Shown: piece by piece, positions 52,202-60,810 of the stretch | Numbering within the stretch: position 1 is the first letter of the stretch | Layout: every line of letters starts with the position of its first letter | Source of the DNA: Halomicrobium katesii DSM 19301 | Lineage (GTDB): Archaea; Halobacteriota; Halobacteria; Halobacteriales; Haloarculaceae | Direction: 5' to 3' | Length of the DNA stretch: 64,000 nt | NCBI RefSeq assembly: GCF_000379085.1 | Contig: NZ_KB905378.1 | Coordinates: forward strand, 1,865,699 to 1,929,698 | Notes under the pieces: generated by a model | What the model was told of the DNA's origin: nothing | The model's input: only the letters and a program-made list of their open reading frames with translations | Databases searched by the model: none | Program-made: the position numbers and the translations under genes

Positions 52202-53656
52202 CTAGTACGACTTCGCGAAGTACGCCGTCTCCTTGGCGTCCTCACCGCAGATGGCACACTCCTCGTGGATCGGTTCCTCGTCGCGGTCGAGGGGGACCAT
52301 CACGATCTCCGCGGCGATGGCCTCTTTGATGGGCTCTTCGCAGTCCTCGTCGCCACACCAGCCACACTTGACGTAGCCGCCGTGCTGGCCGATCGTACCG
52401 AGAATCTCCTCGCGCGATTCGGCCTCGCGGATCTCGCCTTCCAGCGTCTCCTCGGCGTCGGCGTACAGCTTCGCGAAGACCTCGTCGAGGTGGTCTCGAA
52501 CGGTGGTTTCGAGATCGTCGCGGCTCTCGGTGATCGACTCGCCGTCGGGGCGATGCGACAGCGTGAGTTCCTCGTCTTCGACCTCGTTGGGGCCGATCTC
52601 GACGCGCAGCGGCACGCCCTTGAGCTCCCAGTCGTTGTACTTGAAGCCGGGGTTGCGGTGGTCGCGGTCGTCGAAGTGGACGCGAACGCCCGCCTCGTCG
52701 AGTTCGGCGGCCACGTCGGCGGCGTACTCAAGCACCTCGTCTTTGGTGTCTTCCTGCCAGATCGGCACGACGACGACCTGCTTGGGCGCGAGCGTCGGCG
52801 GGAGCACCAGCCCCTGATCGTCGGAGTGGGTCATGATGAGCGCGCCCATCGCGCGCCACGAGAGGCCCCACGACGTGGTGTGAGCGGTCTCCTCGTCCTC
52901 GTCCTCGTCGACGTAGGTGATGTCGAAGGCCTCGGCGAAGCTCGTCCCGAGGTAGTGGGAGGTCGCGGCCTGGACCGACTTGCCGTCGGGCATCAGCGTC
53001 TCGACCGTCGTCGTGGTGTGTGCGCCGGGGAACTTGTCGTGTTCGGGCTTGCGGCCCTTCAGCGGCGGCATCGCCAGCACGTCCTCGTACAGCTTCTCGT
53101 ACTGGTCGAGCCGCGTCATCGTCTCCTCCCAGGCGTCGTCCTCGTCGCGGTGGGCGGTGTGGCCCTCCTGCCAGAGGAACTCCTTGGTGCGGAAGAACGG
53201 CTTCGTCTCGGTGGCCTCCCACCGGACGACCGAACACCACTGGTTGATCCGCAGCGGCAGATCGCGGTGCGAGCGCGTCCACTGGGCGAGGAAGGGCGCG
53301 ATGATGGACTCGCTCGTCGGGCGCACGGCGAGTCGTTCTTCGAGTTCCTCGTGGCCGCCGTGGGTGACCCACGCGACCTCGGGGTCGAACCCCTCGACCA
53401 CGTCTTTCTCCCGTTCGAGATAGCTCTCGGGGATGAACATCGGGAAGTAGGCGTTCTGGACGCCGGTGTCCTTGAACCACCCGTCGAGGTGAGTCTGGAT
53501 CTGCTCCCAGATGGCGTACCCTCGCGGGCGCGTGACGATGAATCCGCCCATCGGCGCGTAGTCCGCGAGACCGGCCTTCTGGACGACCTCCGCGTACCAC
53601 TCGCCGGGACTGTGTTCCTTGCTCTCCGTGATCCCGAGGTCCTGCTCGTCGCTCAT
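52202..53656 (-). CDS. proS: Prolyl-tRNA synthetase, archaeal/eukaryal type
   Basis: 484 residues, class II. GEWYAEVVQKAGLADYAPMGG at the start (quoted as GLADYAPMGG), motif 2 around LPLRINQWCSVVRWE with FFRTKEFLWQEGHTAH, motif 3 GLSWRAMGALIMTHSDDQGL, and anticodon-binding VVVPIWQED. The C-terminal zinc domain (CGWCGDEDCEE, CAICGEDAKETAYF) with terminal Tyr is typical of the archaeal form without the bacterial editing insertion. It charges tRNA-Pro. ATG at 53656 gives the usual MSDEQDLG start. Confidence 0.96.
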   Translation of the reverse strand: MSDEQDLGITESKEHSPGEWYAEVVQKAGLADYAPMGGFIVTRPRGYAIWEQIQTHLDGWFKDTGVQNAYFPMFIPESYLEREKDVVEGFDPEVAWVTHGGHEELEERLAVRPTSESIIAPFLAQWTRSHRDLPLRINQWCSVVRWEATETKPFFRTKEFLWQEGHTAHRDEDDAWEETMTRLDQYEKLYEDVLAMPPLKGRKPEHDKFPGAHTTTTVETLMPDGKSVQAATSHYLGTSFAEAFDITYVDEDEDEETAHTTSWGLSWRAMGALIMTHSDDQGLVLPPTLAPKQVVVVPIWQEDTKDEVLEYAADVAAELDEAGVRVHFDDRDHRNPGFKYNDWELKGVPLRVEIGPNEVEDEELTLSHRPDGESITESRDDLETTVRDHLDEVFAKLYADAEETLEGEIREAESREEILGTIGQHGGYVKCGWCGDEDCEEPIKEAIAAEIVMVPLDRDEEPIHEECAICGEDAKETAYFAKSY

Positions 53657-53740
53657 ACCGAACACTCTGACACCGGGGGGATAAACGCGCTGTGTTTCCC
53701 CGGTCGCCGCCACCGCCCGTGTCGCCGTCGGTTCCCGGAG

Positions 53741-54466
53741 CTACGCACCGATCGTCGTCAGCGACGCCAGCGAGTCCGCGAGCCGTCGTTCCATCCCGGC
53801 CCCGTCGAAGCTCGGTACCGGGCTGATGTCGACGGCGTAACACTCGTCGTGCTCGTCGACGACGAAGTCGACCCCGATAGCGCGCGCGTCGAACCGGTCG
53901 AGCAGCTCGCGGATGCGCGTCGCCAGCTGGACGCGGACGCTCGTCTCTTCGAGCACCGGCCGCCGTTCGGTCAGCTTCGTCCTGATCGTCAGCGCCTGCA
54001 AGTGCGTCTCGATCCCGTCGTCGAGCGCGTAGTAGCGTTCGATCGACGGCTCGGTCCCGACCGCCTGCTGGTAGAACTCCGGATCGGCGTCGACCCCCGC
54101 CGGCTCGTCCCACCGAAAGCGGTTCTTCCCGACGTAGTCGGCGTCGGGCTTCTGGAAGGCGATCGCGGGCACGCGGTACCCGATCCGTTCCAGCGCGTTG
54201 AGGACGACGAGCCGACAGGACAGCGCCGTCGTCGGAAAGAAGCCGTTCAGGGTCTCGACGCCGTTGCGGTCCGCATACGAGAGGGCGTCGAAGGCCCGCC
54301 GACAGATGGTTCTGTTCGCGAGCGCGTCGAGCGCGTCGATGTCCTCGGGTCGGATCGGCTCTCCGGGCGGCAGGAACTCCACGTCGAACCCCCTGGCGGC
54401 GAGCCGCTCGGCCGCCCGTCCGAAGACGGCGTCGTCCGGCTCACAGATGACCCCGATCGTATCCAT
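53741..54466 (-). CDS. ATP-grasp (RimK-like) ligase
   Basis: 241 residues. IDALDALANRTICRRAFDAL, NALERIGYRVPAIAFQKPDA, and the metal-binding strand AIGVDFVVDEHDECYAVDIS (usual DxN-type end replaced by DIS) match a compact ATP-grasp fold like RimK or LysX ligases. These join an amino acid to a carboxylate. The pair with the next gene (54514) on the same strand, 47 bases apart, may be functional. ATG at 54466; an upstream extension to 54562 is not supported. Confidence 0.75.
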   Translation of the reverse strand: MDTIGVICEPDDAVFGRAAERLAARGFDVEFLPPGEPIRPEDIDALDALANRTICRRAFDALSYADRNGVETLNGFFPTTALSCRLVVLNALERIGYRVPAIAFQKPDADYVGKNRFRWDEPAGVDADPEFYQQAVGTEPSIERYYALDDGIETHLQALTIRTKLTERRPVLEETSVRVQLATRIRELLDRFDARAIGVDFVVDEHDECYAVDISPVPSFDGAGMERRLADSLASLTTIGA

Positions 54467-54513
54467 AATCGCCCCCACGAAGCCGTGTTTCAAAAGAGTA
54501 TGGCCAACGGCTC

Positions 54514-55002
54514 TCACGAATCCCCGACCGCGAAGGGGCTGTCCGTCTCTCGCCACGGCCACCCGGGGAGTCGCGTCTGGAAGCCAGCGGCCAGCGCGGC
54601 GTCGAGGTCGTCGGCACCCGCGGGATCGTCTGCGGTGCCGTGTGTCGTCACGTCCGCGTAGTGGAAAGTGGCCTCTGCGAGCAGTCGCAAGGGCTGGTCT
54701 CCGGCGATCATCGCGGCCAGTTCGCGACCCAGCAGTTCGTCGACGACGAAGCCGGGATAGTCGTCTGTCACGTCGAGATCACGCAGCAGGCCGATCAGCG
54801 CGGCGACGTTGACCGCGCGGTCGCCGTCGGCGAACAGTTCGTCGACGGCGGCCAGATACGCCGCCTCGTCGACGGGTTCGACGGAGACCTCGAACGCATC
54901 GCCGAGGTGCGCTCTCGTCTCGTTGAGCAGCGGGACGATCACGTCCGCACGCGCTCGGACCCAGTCGCGTTCGCGTCTGACAGTCTCGGGTGTCACGTGC
55001 AT
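54514..55002 (-). CDS. Conserved haloarchaeal protein of unknown function
   Basis: 162 residues, mostly helical and acidic. RRERDWVRARADVIVPLLNE at the start, LGDAFEVSVEPVDEAAYLAAVD and LIGLLRDLDVTDDYPGFVVDEL in the middle, a His/Asp-containing segment ATFHYADVTTHGT near the end. No membrane helix or known catalytic motif. Codon usage is normal for this chromosome. Upstream of the ATP-grasp gene, possibly one operon. Confidence 0.65.
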   Translation of the reverse strand: MHVTPETVRRERDWVRARADVIVPLLNETRAHLGDAFEVSVEPVDEAAYLAAVDELFADGDRAVNVAALIGLLRDLDVTDDYPGFVVDELLGRELAAMIAGDQPLRLLAEATFHYADVTTHGTADDPAGADDLDAALAAGFQTRLPGWPWRETDSPFAVGDS

Positions 55003-55238
55003 CGTTCGCTCTCACACGCGCCCCGCACTTGTGTCTCGCCGTCGTGTGGACTCTCCGGACTGCCTATTGCGAAGGCTTTTATTACCTGTGGGGAATACGC
55101 TGAGGTAGGATCGGTTTTCCGGCCGTCGGTTCCGGCCTGCAGCGTTCGACGGTCGCCGATTACGTGAACTATGTTACTACACAGCGTCCGTCCCGGCGTA
55201 CGCCGACCGCCCACGACGCCGGGGGCACTCTCTGAGCT
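55003..55238 (+). promoter_or_regulatory. Promoter and long leader before aCPSF1
   Basis: CTTTTATTACC (about 55076-55086) is a strong TATA-like box, which would give a leader of about 130 bases, unusual where most genes are leaderless. A weaker box ACTATGTTAC (about 55167) would shorten it to about 45. The leader contains CCGGCCGTCGGTTCCGGCC (55121-55139), a potential stem-loop. A regulatory leader on the termination factor gene would allow feedback control. Confidence 0.4.
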
Positions 55239-57143
55239 ATGAGTACGGTAGACAAGCAACTCGAAACGGTGCGTGAAACGATCGACGAAGTCGTTCCTCG
55301 CGAGATCACGATCTCCGACGTGACCTACGAGGGGCCCGAACTGGTCATCTACACCCGCGATCCAAAGCAGTTCGCGCGCAACGGTGATCTGGTGCGCCGA
55401 CTGGCCAGCGAGCTTCGGAAGCGAATCTCCGTCCGGCCCGACCCGGACGTGCTGACGCCGCCGTCCCGTGCAGAGGAGGCGATCAGGAAGGCCGTGCCCG
55501 ACGAAGCCGAGATCTCGGAGCTGGACTTCCACGCCGACACCGGCGAGGTCCTGATCAAGGCGACGAAGCCGGGCGTCGTCATCGGCCAGAGCGGCGAGAC
55601 CCTCCGGAAGATCACCCAGCGGGTCGGCTGGACCCCCGAGGTCGTCCGGACCCCGCCGATCGAGTCGGCGACGGTCCAGAACGTCCGGAACCTCCTCCAG
55701 CAGGAACGTGACGAGCGCCGAGACGTGCTCGAACGCGTGGGCCGGCAGATCCACCGCGAGCCGATGTCCGACGACGAGTACGTCCGGATCACGATGCTCG
55801 GGGGCTGTCGGGAGGTCGGCCGCAACGCCTTCATCCTCTCGACGCCCGAGTCGCGCGTCCTGATCGACTGTGGCGACGTGCCCGGCTCCTCCCAACAGCC
55901 GTATCTGGAGATCCCGGAAGCGTTCGGAGCCGGCGCGAACGGTATCGACGCGGTCGTGCTGACCCACGCGCACCTCGATCACTCCGGGCTCGTCCCGCTG
56001 CTCTTCGAGTACGGCTACGACGGCCCGATCTACTGTACCGAGCCGACCCGCGACCTGCTCGGCCTGTTGACCCTCGACGCGCTCGACGCGACGACGGGAG
56101 AGGGCCACGCCCCGCCCTACGACTCCGAGCGCGTTCGAGACGCCATCAAGCACACCATCACGCTTGAGTACGGCGACGTGACCGACATCGCACCCGACAT
56201 CAAGCTGACGCTGCACGACGCCGGCCACGCGCTCGGGTCGGCCGTCACGCACTTCCACATCGGCGACGGGCTCTACAACGTCGCCTTCTCCGGAGACATC
56301 CACTACGACGACACGCGGCTGTTCGAGGGCGCGACCAACGAGTTCCCCCGCGTGGAGACGCTCGTCCTGGAGTCGACCTACGGCGGTCGCAACGACTACC
56401 AGACCGACCGAGAGGACGCCGAGCGCAAGCTCCTCGAACTCGTCCGGAAGACCCACGATCGGGACGGGACGGTCGTCGTCCCGTCGCCAGCGGTCGGCCG
56501 CTCCCAGGAGCTCATGCTCGTCCTCGAAGCGGCGATGCGGGCCGGCGACATCCCCGAGATGCCGATCTACCTCGACGGGATGATCTGGGAGGCGGCGGCG
56601 GTCCACACCACCTACCCCGAGTTCCTGCGCGAGGACCTGCGCGACCGCATCTTCGACGAGGCGGACAACCCCTTCCTCGCGGACGCCTTCGAGCCCGTCG
56701 ACGGCGACGCCGACCGGGCCGCGCTGGCCGACGACGAGCCCGGGATCGTCCTCGCACCCGACGGGATGGTCACCGGCGGGCCGGTCCACTCGTGGATCGA
56801 ACACCTCGCGGGCGACGCTGACTCGACGCTCGCGATGCTCGGCTACCAGGCCAGTGGCACGCTCGGCCGTCGCATCCGGAACGGCTGGGACGACCTCCCG
56901 ATCGGCGACGGCGGCGAGACCGTGTCGCTCGACATGCGCGTCGAGAGCGTCGACGGCTTCTCGGGCCACGCCGACCGACAGGGAGTGGAGAACTTCGTCC
57001 GGACGATGAACCCCAGCCCCGAGAAGATCCTCTGTGTCCACGGCGACGAGTCCGCGACACAGGACCTCTCGTCTGCCCTGTACCACGACCACAACCTCCG
57101 GACGTTCTCCCCGAAGAACCTCGAAACGTTCCGGTTCGTGTAG
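55239..57143 (+). CDS. fttA: Beta-CASP ribonuclease aCPSF1 (FttA), transcription termination factor
   Basis: 634 residues. N-terminal KH-like domains (about 1-145; DFHADTGEVLIKATKPGVVIG with the GxxG loop in VVIGQSGETLRKI). Metallo-beta-lactamase core with VVLTHAHLDHSGLVPLL (HxHxDH), HDAGHALGSAV and VAFSGDIHYDD. Beta-CASP domain with VVVPSPAVGRSQELML and ESVDGFSGHADRQGVEN, then CVHGDE. aCPSF1 cleaves U-rich 3' ends and terminates transcription in archaea. Length and order are standard. Plus-strand partner is the M20 amidohydrolase 78 bases on. Confidence 0.96.
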   Translation: MSTVDKQLETVRETIDEVVPREITISDVTYEGPELVIYTRDPKQFARNGDLVRRLASELRKRISVRPDPDVLTPPSRAEEAIRKAVPDEAEISELDFHADTGEVLIKATKPGVVIGQSGETLRKITQRVGWTPEVVRTPPIESATVQNVRNLLQQERDERRDVLERVGRQIHREPMSDDEYVRITMLGGCREVGRNAFILSTPESRVLIDCGDVPGSSQQPYLEIPEAFGAGANGIDAVVLTHAHLDHSGLVPLLFEYGYDGPIYCTEPTRDLLGLLTLDALDATTGEGHAPPYDSERVRDAIKHTITLEYGDVTDIAPDIKLTLHDAGHALGSAVTHFHIGDGLYNVAFSGDIHYDDTRLFEGATNEFPRVETLVLESTYGGRNDYQTDREDAERKLLELVRKTHDRDGTVVVPSPAVGRSQELMLVLEAAMRAGDIPEMPIYLDGMIWEAAAVHTTYPEFLREDLRDRIFDEADNPFLADAFEPVDGDADRAALADDEPGIVLAPDGMVTGGPVHSWIEHLAGDADSTLAMLGYQASGTLGRRIRNGWDDLPIGDGGETVSLDMRVESVDGFSGHADRQGVENFVRTMNPSPEKILCVHGDESATQDLSSALYHDHNLRTFSPKNLETFRFV

Positions 57144-57221
57144 GGCCGCCGATCGCTGTGAGCGCCGGCATCTCTGGGGGGCTCCGACACCAGTAAGACG
57201 CTGGGACCGTTCCCGGTCAGT

Positions 57222-58493
57222 ATGGACGACTCGCAGTACGAGCGACTCAGGACGTTGCGACGCGACCTCCACCGACACCCAGAGCCCGCCTGGCGGGAGT
57301 TCTACACGACGGCCCGTCTCGTCGAGGAGCTGGAACCCGCCGCAGACGAGCTGATCGTCGGGCCCGACTTTCTCGACGCCGACGACCGTCTCAGCGTTCC
57401 CGAGGAGGCGACGCTGGCCGAGTGGCGCGAGCGCGCCCTCGATGCCGGCGCGGACCGCGACACCGTCGAACACCTCGAAGACGGACAGACCGGGCTCCTG
57501 GCCGTCCTGGAGCGCGGCGAGGGGCCGACGGTCGGGCTGCGGGTCGACATCGACGGACTCCCCCGCGAGGAGTCGGACGACCCCGACCACGAACCCGTCG
57601 CCGAGGGCTTCCGCTCGGAGACCGGTGCGATGCACGCCTGCGGCCACGACGCCCACGCTGCCATCGGCGTCGGCGTCTTCGAAGCGATCGCCGACAGCGA
57701 TTTCACCGGGACGCTGAAGGTGCTCTTCCAGCCCGCAGAGGAGATCATCGGCGGTGCCAAAGCCGTCAGCCACCGGCACCTCGACGACATCGACGCGCTG
57801 CTGGCGGTACACATCGGGCTCGACCACCCGACCGGCGAGGTCGTCGCTGGCGTGACGGACTTCCTGGCGGTCAGCCAGTTCCACGCCGAGTTCACGGGCG
57901 AGCCGGCCCACGCGGGTGGCCACCCCGCACAGGGTACGAACGCCGTACAGGCGATGGCGGCGGCCGTCCAGAACCTCTACGCCATCCCGCGCAACGAAGA
58001 CGGTCCGACGCGGATCAACGCGGGCGTCGTCGAGGGCGGGACGGCCTCGAACATCATCCCCGAACACGCGAGCATCGAGGGCGAGGTCAGAGGAGAGACG
58101 ACAGAACTGATGACGTACATGCGCGAGCGCGCGGACGACGTGATCGAACACGCGGCCGGCATGCACGGCTGTGAGTACGCGGTCGAGCGCACTGGCGAGG
58201 CCCCGAGCGCGACCAACGACGAGGAACTCGTCTCGCTTGGCTACGAGGTCGCCGAGGGGATCTCCGGCGTCGACTCGCGGCTCCGGACCGCGCCACTCGG
58301 CGGCAGCGAGGACGCCACGGTGCTCATGCGGCGCGTCCAGGAGACCGGCGGCACCGCGGCCTACGTCGGCGTCGGCACCGACCACCCCGGCGGTCACCAC
58401 ACCGCGACGTTCGACGTGGACGAGCCGTCGCTGGCGGTCGGCGTCGACTGGCTCTCGGAGACGGTGCGCGAGATCGCAGACGAAGACGACTGA
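57222..58493 (+). CDS. M20 family amidohydrolase (AbgA/HipO-like)
   Basis: 423 residues. LRRDLHRHPEPAWREFYTT, LRVDIDGLPREESDD (first metal Asp), GAMHACGHDAHAAIGVGV (HACGHD motif), FQPAEEIIGGAK (catalytic/metal Glu pair), the dimerisation domain with EPAHAGGHPAQG, and PGGHHTATFDVDE near the end. It hydrolyses N-acyl amino acids such as aminobenzoyl-glutamate-like or hippurate-like substrates. Insertion around residues 45-85 is longer than in HipO. The TGA stop shares its A with palindromic element B2. Confidence 0.92.
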   Translation: MDDSQYERLRTLRRDLHRHPEPAWREFYTTARLVEELEPAADELIVGPDFLDADDRLSVPEEATLAEWRERALDAGADRDTVEHLEDGQTGLLAVLERGEGPTVGLRVDIDGLPREESDDPDHEPVAEGFRSETGAMHACGHDAHAAIGVGVFEAIADSDFTGTLKVLFQPAEEIIGGAKAVSHRHLDDIDALLAVHIGLDHPTGEVVAGVTDFLAVSQFHAEFTGEPAHAGGHPAQGTNAVQAMAAAVQNLYAIPRNEDGPTRINAGVVEGGTASNIIPEHASIEGEVRGETTELMTYMRERADDVIEHAAGMHGCEYAVERTGEAPSATNDEELVSLGYEVAEGISGVDSRLRTAPLGGSEDATVLMRRVQETGGTAAYVGVGTDHPGGHHTATFDVDEPSLAVGVDWLSETVREIADEDD

Positions 58494-58574
58494 TACGGAA
58501 AGTTGTAGGTCTTTACCAGATCGACCGCACGCAGTCGTGCGGTCGACTGGGTAAACGCCTACAACCGTCCGTAT
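58493..58574. repeat. Palindromic element, family B, copy 2
   Basis: 82 bp, ATACGGAAAGTTGTAGG to CTACAACCGTCCGTAT. Nearly identical to the reverse complement of copy 1 (9405-9486), so it is inserted in the opposite direction. First base is the last base of the M20 gene stop codon. Confidence 0.92.
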
Positions 58575-58575
58575 G

Positions 58576-58653
58576 ATACGGTTTCTCGTAGTTGCGTCCC
58601 GGCGATCGTCTACTCCGTGGCGACGATCACCGGTACATCGCAGTATTCCGTAT
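58576..58653. repeat. Palindromic element, family A, copy 3
   Basis: 78 bp, ATACGGTTTCTCGTAG to CAGTATTCCGTAT. It matches the reverse complement of copy 1 (5013) including the loop TACTCCGTGGC, with decay in the outer arms. It follows element B2 after a single base and ends 6 bases before the geranylgeranyl reductase stop (minus strand). Confidence 0.85.
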
Positions 58654-58659
58654 GAACGG

Positions 58660-60036
58660 TCAGTACTTCGGGTCCGCACCGGTGACGGCGTAGATCTCGT
58701 CCATCAGGTCGTCGCGCTCGGACTGCCAGCGGTCGAATCCCGAGGGACTCGACGGGTACGACTCGTAGTGTTCGAGGAGTCGGTCGGCGAGCTGTTTGGT
58801 CTTGTAGAGGTCGTAGATCGTGCCCCAGTGGCCGACGCTCTTGATCGCGGTCTTGAGCTTCAGTCCCACCCCCATGTCGGCCGAGCCCGAGTACAGCGCG
58901 TCGGCGATCTTGTTGGCCGGCATCGCGGCGAGCAGGCCCATCAGATCGTCCACGTCGTAGGCCGTCGTGAAGATGTTGTACACGTCCAGGGCGGCGTAGC
59001 GAGCCCCGAAGTGGTCCATCACGCGCTCGTTGTACTCCCACAGCGCCGCCTCCTCGTCGACCCGTCCGGCCTCCATGGCTTCGATGGCCTGCTCGCCCGC
59101 GTACTGGCCGGCGTAGGCCGCCCCGGCGATGCCGCCGCCGGTCGTCGGATTGACGTGGCCGGCCGCGTCGCCGACGGCCATAAAGCCCGGTGCGACCGCC
59201 GAGTCGTACGGCCGGCGAGTCGGCAGCGCAGCGCCGAGCTTGTCCTGTACCTCGGCGTTCTCGAACTCCGAACGGCCCTGGAGGTCCTGCTTGAGGTCGT
59301 CGACTAACTCCATCGGCTCGTCTTCGGTCATCTGGAACCCCAGGCCGACGTTGATCTCGGTGTCGGTCCGCGGGAAGTACCAGACGTATCCCGCCGCGCG
59401 CTTGGCGGGCTTGAACACGAGGGCGTCGTCCCACGGCACCGGCTCCTCGGTCTCGACGATTTCGCGATACGCGGAACAGAACTGCGAGTAGGTGACGTTC
59501 GTGTCGAAGGTCGCCGAGTCGAGCGTCGCCTTCTCCTGGATGATCGACAGCGCCCCCGCGGCGTCGACGACCAGTTCTGCTTCGTAGCTCGCGTGGTCGC
59601 CCTTCCGGGTCGCCTCCAGCCCGGTCACGCGGCCGTCGTCGTCCTGCCGTACGTCCTGGACGACGGTGTCGTAGTGGAATTCGACGCCGGCCTGCTCGGC
59701 ACCCTCGATGAGCAGTCGGCCGTACTCCCAGCGATCGATGACGACCAGCTCGCCGGGGACCGGGATCTCCAGGACCGTGTCCTCTTCGGGGATCTCGAAC
59801 CGGCCGTGGTCGACGCCGGTGTTCGTGAACGCGCCCTCGATCTGGGACTTCGGGATCGCCGTCGGGAAGTTCGAGGCCCCCTTCAGCGCGTCGCCACAGG
59901 CGATGTGGCCCGCCTCCTCGGCGTCCTTGCGCTCGGCGATGACGACGTCGTAGCCCTCGTGGGCGAGCGTCGCCGCGGCGTAACAGCCCGACGTGCCCGC
60001 GCCGACGACGGCCACGTCGTACTCGTGGGTGGTCAT
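58660..60036 (-). CDS. Geranylgeranyl reductase (digeranylgeranylglycerophospholipid reductase type)
   Basis: 458 residues, FAD-dependent. VAVVGAGTSGCYAAATLAHE is the dinucleotide-binding motif. CGDALKGASNF follows, ELVVDAAGALS lies mid-chain, and FMAVGDAAGHVNPTTGGGIA is the FAD-binding GD motif with the GGR-specific PTTGGGI. It saturates the isoprenoid chains of archaeal ether lipids (or of menaquinone side chains), at the membrane. C-terminal helical domain with YKTKQLADRLLEHYESYPSS. Convergent with the M20 gene across two palindromes. Confidence 0.93.
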   Translation of the reverse strand: MTTHEYDVAVVGAGTSGCYAAATLAHEGYDVVIAERKDAEEAGHIACGDALKGASNFPTAIPKSQIEGAFTNTGVDHGRFEIPEEDTVLEIPVPGELVVIDRWEYGRLLIEGAEQAGVEFHYDTVVQDVRQDDDGRVTGLEATRKGDHASYEAELVVDAAGALSIIQEKATLDSATFDTNVTYSQFCSAYREIVETEEPVPWDDALVFKPAKRAAGYVWYFPRTDTEINVGLGFQMTEDEPMELVDDLKQDLQGRSEFENAEVQDKLGAALPTRRPYDSAVAPGFMAVGDAAGHVNPTTGGGIAGAAYAGQYAGEQAIEAMEAGRVDEEAALWEYNERVMDHFGARYAALDVYNIFTTAYDVDDLMGLLAAMPANKIADALYSGSADMGVGLKLKTAIKSVGHWGTIYDLYKTKQLADRLLEHYESYPSSPSGFDRWQSERDDLMDEIYAVTGADPKY

Positions 60037-60266
60037 GGACGGGACCTATCTCCCGAGGGAGAAAACTCTTTATCCCGACGACGCGGTATCCGTCGGTTCG
60101 CCATGGTCTCGGCCAGGATCCAGCGCCGCAACGTGTACGGTCTCGCTACGCTCGGTCGCGGTCGATGCCACCTGAGATACGAGAGCCTCGCCCGGACGCC
60201 AACTGTCCGACAGCGGCGACTCGTCCGATAACAAGAGTTTTGCCGAGTGGTTCCGAACGCCGGGAC

Positions 60267-60605
60267 ATGACCGAGTACACCGTGGAGTTCGTGGGGACCG
60301 GCGAGGAGATCACGGTCTCGGAGAAGGAGACGATCCTGAGCCGGTGTCTCGAAGCGGGGATCGCACAGGAGTACTCCTGTCGCGTGGGGATGTGTCTGGC
60401 CTGTTCGGCGGAGATCGTCGACGGCGACGTCGTCCAGCCCGCCGCACGAGGACTCACCGAGGAAGAGCGGGACGGCTACGCGCTGACCTGTATGGCGCGG
60501 CCGGCTTCGGACCTCAAACTCGACCGCGGGAAGTACCCGCCCAGTATCGAGGCGGCGGGTTCGGCCGACGCGGCCGGCGACGAGCAGGCGGCCGCCGACG
60601 ACTGA
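60267..60605 (+). CDS. 2Fe-2S ferredoxin, plant type
   Basis: 112 residues. EYSCRVGMCLACSAEIVDG gives three of the cluster cysteines (C-x4-C-x2-C) and YALTCMARP the fourth. The beta-grasp N-terminus is EYTVEFVGTGEEITVSEKET. It carries electrons for cytosolic reductases; the neighbouring geranylgeranyl reductase, divergent from it, needs reductant and may be one client (inference). Acidic Ala-rich tail is halophile-like. The insertion typical of haloarchaeal ferredoxins near the N-terminus is not seen. Confidence 0.92.
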   Translation: MTEYTVEFVGTGEEITVSEKETILSRCLEAGIAQEYSCRVGMCLACSAEIVDGDVVQPAARGLTEEERDGYALTCMARPASDLKLDRGKYPPSIEAAGSADAAGDEQAAADD

Positions 60606-60810
60606 GTCCATTAATTCTCCGGTCCGTCTCGGAAAGAATCGCGGAACTGAATCTCGAACCCACCTCGTCGGCGTTCTGTCGGTCTCAGAGACGTTACCAC
60701 GCACTTTCGAGAAGGACAGATCATATAAGCGAGTGGCTCCTACGTCGAATCGAATCGTTGCAGACCCGCGCCAGGGGTCAGCCGTCGGAGACTGCCACAC
60801 CTGCACAATC

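Noticed and set aside
54993-58679. A 1,228-codon open frame on the minus strand
   Set aside because: It lies antisense to aCPSF1 and the M20 amidohydrolase, whose motifs are clear. Long antisense frames are expected in GC-rich haloarchaeal genes because stop codons are rare opposite the preferred codons.
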